From: CBDHFQ01 sp965262565
Lineage (GTDB): Bacteria > Bacteroidota > Bacteroidia > J057
Direction of reading: 5' to 3'
Length of the DNA: 64,000 nucleotides
Assembly (NCBI GenBank): GCA_965262565.1
Contig: CBDHFQ010000025.1
Span: forward strand, 124,001-188,000
In this document: piece after piece, positions 62,493-64,000 of the stretch
Position numbering within the stretch: the stretch's first letter is position 1
How the letters are laid out: every line of letters starts with the position of its first letter
Notes under the pieces: model-generated
Seen by the model: the letters and a program-made list of their open reading frames with translations, nothing else
Told to the model about the DNA's origin: nothing
Databases searched by the model: none
Program-made: the position numbers and the translations under genes

Positions 62493-64000
62493 TTAACCCA
62501 TCTTATCAATTGACTTCATTTTTTGTGCGAAAGGTTGATCATACAATCTTTCTTTGGTTGCCTGATAAATAGCATTAGCCAAAGCTCCTGAGATAGGAGG
62601 AAGAGAAGGTTCTCCCAAGCCTGTTGGATCTATTCCATTATCCACAAAATGCGTTTCAATTTCTTCAGGTGCATCCTGTTGTCTAATCAAGCGATAAGTA
62701 TCAAAGTTTTGGTGATCGGGTATACCATCAGTGAAGGTCATCGTGCTGTAAGTAGCATGACCGATACCATCTACGATCCCACCCTCGATCTGATTTAATG
62801 CTCCAAGAGGATTCACGACGATACCACAATCTACGGCACACCATACTTTTTTCACCTTAGGTTGATCTCCTTCTTTGACCATATCGATGACCTGGGCGAC
62901 GTAGGAGTTGTGGCAATAGTAAGCAGAAACTCCTCTAAATTCATTAGGCATTCCAGTACCCCATCCTGATTTTTCTTTGACTAACTTTAACACGCCAGCA
63001 TATCTTTCAGCATCATAATCATTATCTTCTCCTACTGGATTCTTCATGGCCTTCTCGAACAGTTCCAATCTGAAATCGATAGGATCTTTTCCTGCTAATT
63101 CTGCTACTTCATCCAAGAACGCTTGCTCGGCACCTGCAATAAAGTTGGATCTTGGGGCTCTCCATGCTCCGGTAGAAATTTTGGAATCTAAGGAGTGATT
63201 TTCTGCCAGGTAGTTATCTACGGCGCCCGCAGGAAACCTGTTCGGGAATAAAGGACTACCGTGAACACCAGCTCCTCTTACATGGAAAGCGATCAGATTG
63301 TTATTATCATCAAGGGCTGCACGATACTTCACTTTATAGGTGGGGCGATACAGACCTTGAGTCATATCATCTTCACGCGTATACACCAACTTGATAGGCG
63401 CATTCATTTGTTTGGAAATAGCCGCTGCTTCCAGACCAAAATTACCATACAAACGACGTCCAAAACCACCACCCATTCTGGTCATCATCACAGAAACCTT
63501 ATCTTCGGGAAGTCCTGTAATGACAGATACTGTTTTTCTTAAGTTTTCGGGTGTTTGTATAGGCCCTTCAAGTTCAGCTTTTTCTGCGGTAACATGGGCG
63601 AAAAAATTCATAGGCTCCATCGTATTATGTGCCAGGAAAGGAGCGCTATACGTTCTTTCAATGACTTTCGCCGCATTTTTAAAGGCCGCTTCAGGATTAC
63701 CATCTCTTCTGGCAGCTTCCTTAGTTGGTTTGGCTATCAACTTATCCAATTCCTTCTCGTGATCGGCTGTGCTTTCCAACTTCCCATCTGATTCCCATTC
63801 AATTTCCAATGCCTTTTTAGCTTGCATCACTTCCCAGGTGGTATTTCCTACGACAGCTACGAATTCCGGGAACGCAGTATTATCGGACCATGTTTTTTCT
63901 GTGTCTTCAGATAAGGTGTTAACCTTAATTATATCTTTAATACCAGGCATAGCTTTTGCCTCATTATCATTGATGGATTTCAGTTTCATGCCAAAAGCAG
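62493..64000 (-). CDS. iorB: Isoquinoline 1-oxidoreductase beta-subunit-like molybdenum hydroxylase (partial, runs off the window)
   Basis: At least 502 residues of the C-terminal part are present and the frame continues unbroken to the window end, so the start lies outside. Typical features are MMTRMGGGFGRRLYGNFGLE (cofactor loop), SKISTGAWRAPRSNFIAGAE, GGIVDGIGHATYSTMTFTDG and the end GLGEPSLPPISGALANAIYQ, whose Glu is the catalytic base of xanthine-dehydrogenase-type enzymes. IorB-like proteins bind molybdopterin-cytosine dinucleotide, work with a small iron-sulphur subunit and act on aldehydes or N-heterocycles in the periplasm. The small subunit is presumably upstream outside the window. 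A MocA-like gene is present at 23348. Confidence 0.88.
   Translation of the reverse strand, partial: AFGMKLKSINDNEAKAMPGIKDIIKVNTLSEDTEKTWSDNTAFPEFVAVVGNTTWEVMQAKKALEIEWESDGKLESTADHEKELDKLIAKPTKEAARRDGNPEAAFKNAAKVIERTYSAPFLAHNTMEPMNFFAHVTAEKAELEGPIQTPENLRKTVSVITGLPEDKVSVMMTRMGGGFGRRLYGNFGLEAAAISKQMNAPIKLVYTREDDMTQGLYRPTYKVKYRAALDDNNNLIAFHVRGAGVHGSPLFPNRFPAGAVDNYLAENHSLDSKISTGAWRAPRSNFIAGAEQAFLDEVAELAGKDPIDFRLELFEKAMKNPVGEDNDYDAERYAGVLKLVKEKSGWGTGMPNEFRGVSAYYCHNSYVAQVIDMVKEGDQPKVKKVWCAVDCGIVVNPLGALNQIEGGIVDGIGHATYSTMTFTDGIPDHQNFDTYRLIRQQDAPEEIETHFVDNGIDPTGLGEPSLPPISGALANAIYQATKERLYDQPFAQKMKSIDKMG

Noticed and set aside
1..64000. Search by eye for tRNA genes, CRISPR arrays, insertion sequences and attachment sites
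   Set aside because: I saw no cloverleaf-like sequences, regularly spaced repeats, transposase frames or flanking direct repeats that I could support.

Overview
The window looks like AT-rich chromosomal DNA of a Bacteroidota bacterium, most likely a Cytophagales-type marine or soil organism. Supporting signs are a carboxypeptidase-regulatory-type outer-membrane receptor, an RND operon, a periplasmic-propeller hybrid sensor, LytS/LytTR-type regulation, an XrtN-type exosortase with its dedicated VIT-domain partner, PadR-controlled permease-prefix transporters and many lipoprotein or Tat signals. I saw no tRNA, rRNA, CRISPR array or recognisable insertion sequence.

Region 1 (1-18.8 kb) is a ribosomally made peptide (RiPP) locus and is the most interesting part. 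On the + strand it holds the end of an HlyD-type secretion protein, two NHLM/NHLP-type bacteriocin ABC transporters (the first with a C39 leader peptidase), an HExxH protein, a JmjC/cupin_4 oxygenase, a radical SAM/SPASM enzyme and two precursor peptides with nitrile-hydratase-like (NHLP) leaders ending in ...VAGG. The first core carries two Cys and a run of six Arg plus Lys; the second is rich in Pro, Tyr and Trp. A very large two-component propeller sensor follows, whose frame-shifted tail is a class III nucleotide cyclase. On the opposite strand lie the broken remains of a UPF0489-family protein (the family of RiPP peptide arginases that make ornithine) and of a second JmjC-like (cupin_8) oxygenase. 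Both transporters, the arginase-like gene and the cupin_8 gene carry frameshifts or nonsense codons, while the precursors, the radical SAM gene and the cupin_4 gene are open. The locus therefore looks as if it is decaying, unless this part is badly assembled.

Region 2 (19-23.9 kb) is a set of unrelated single genes: an S41 peptidase, a decapeptide-repeat membrane-like protein, a VOC protein, an isochorismatase-like hydrolase, a GNAT acetyltransferase and a MocA-like nucleotidyltransferase. Region 3 (23.9-30.7 kb) is an RND efflux operon whose outer-membrane factor is fused to an ABC-substrate-binding-like domain. Region 4 (31-48.6 kb) is mostly carbohydrate or sugar-acid use: a TRAP transporter, a PQQ-type sugar dehydrogenase with cytochrome c, a Tat-exported isomerase-like protein, a sodium:solute symporter, an SDR, a Gfo/Idh/MocA oxidoreductase, a TonB-type receptor, an AraC-TPR regulator and a Tat-exported enolase-superfamily protein. 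Two Uma2-type genes sit within it, one of them dead.

Region 5 (48.8-57.3 kb) holds a lipoprotein, a LytS/LytTR two-component pair, a flavodoxin, and the exosortase XrtN with its VIT/VWA substrate. Region 6 (57.3-64 kb) holds a PadR/MacB-like permease pair, a TPR protein and the C-terminal part of an isoquinoline 1-oxidoreductase-like molybdenum hydroxylase running off the window end. All family calls come from reading the translated sequence; no searches were run.
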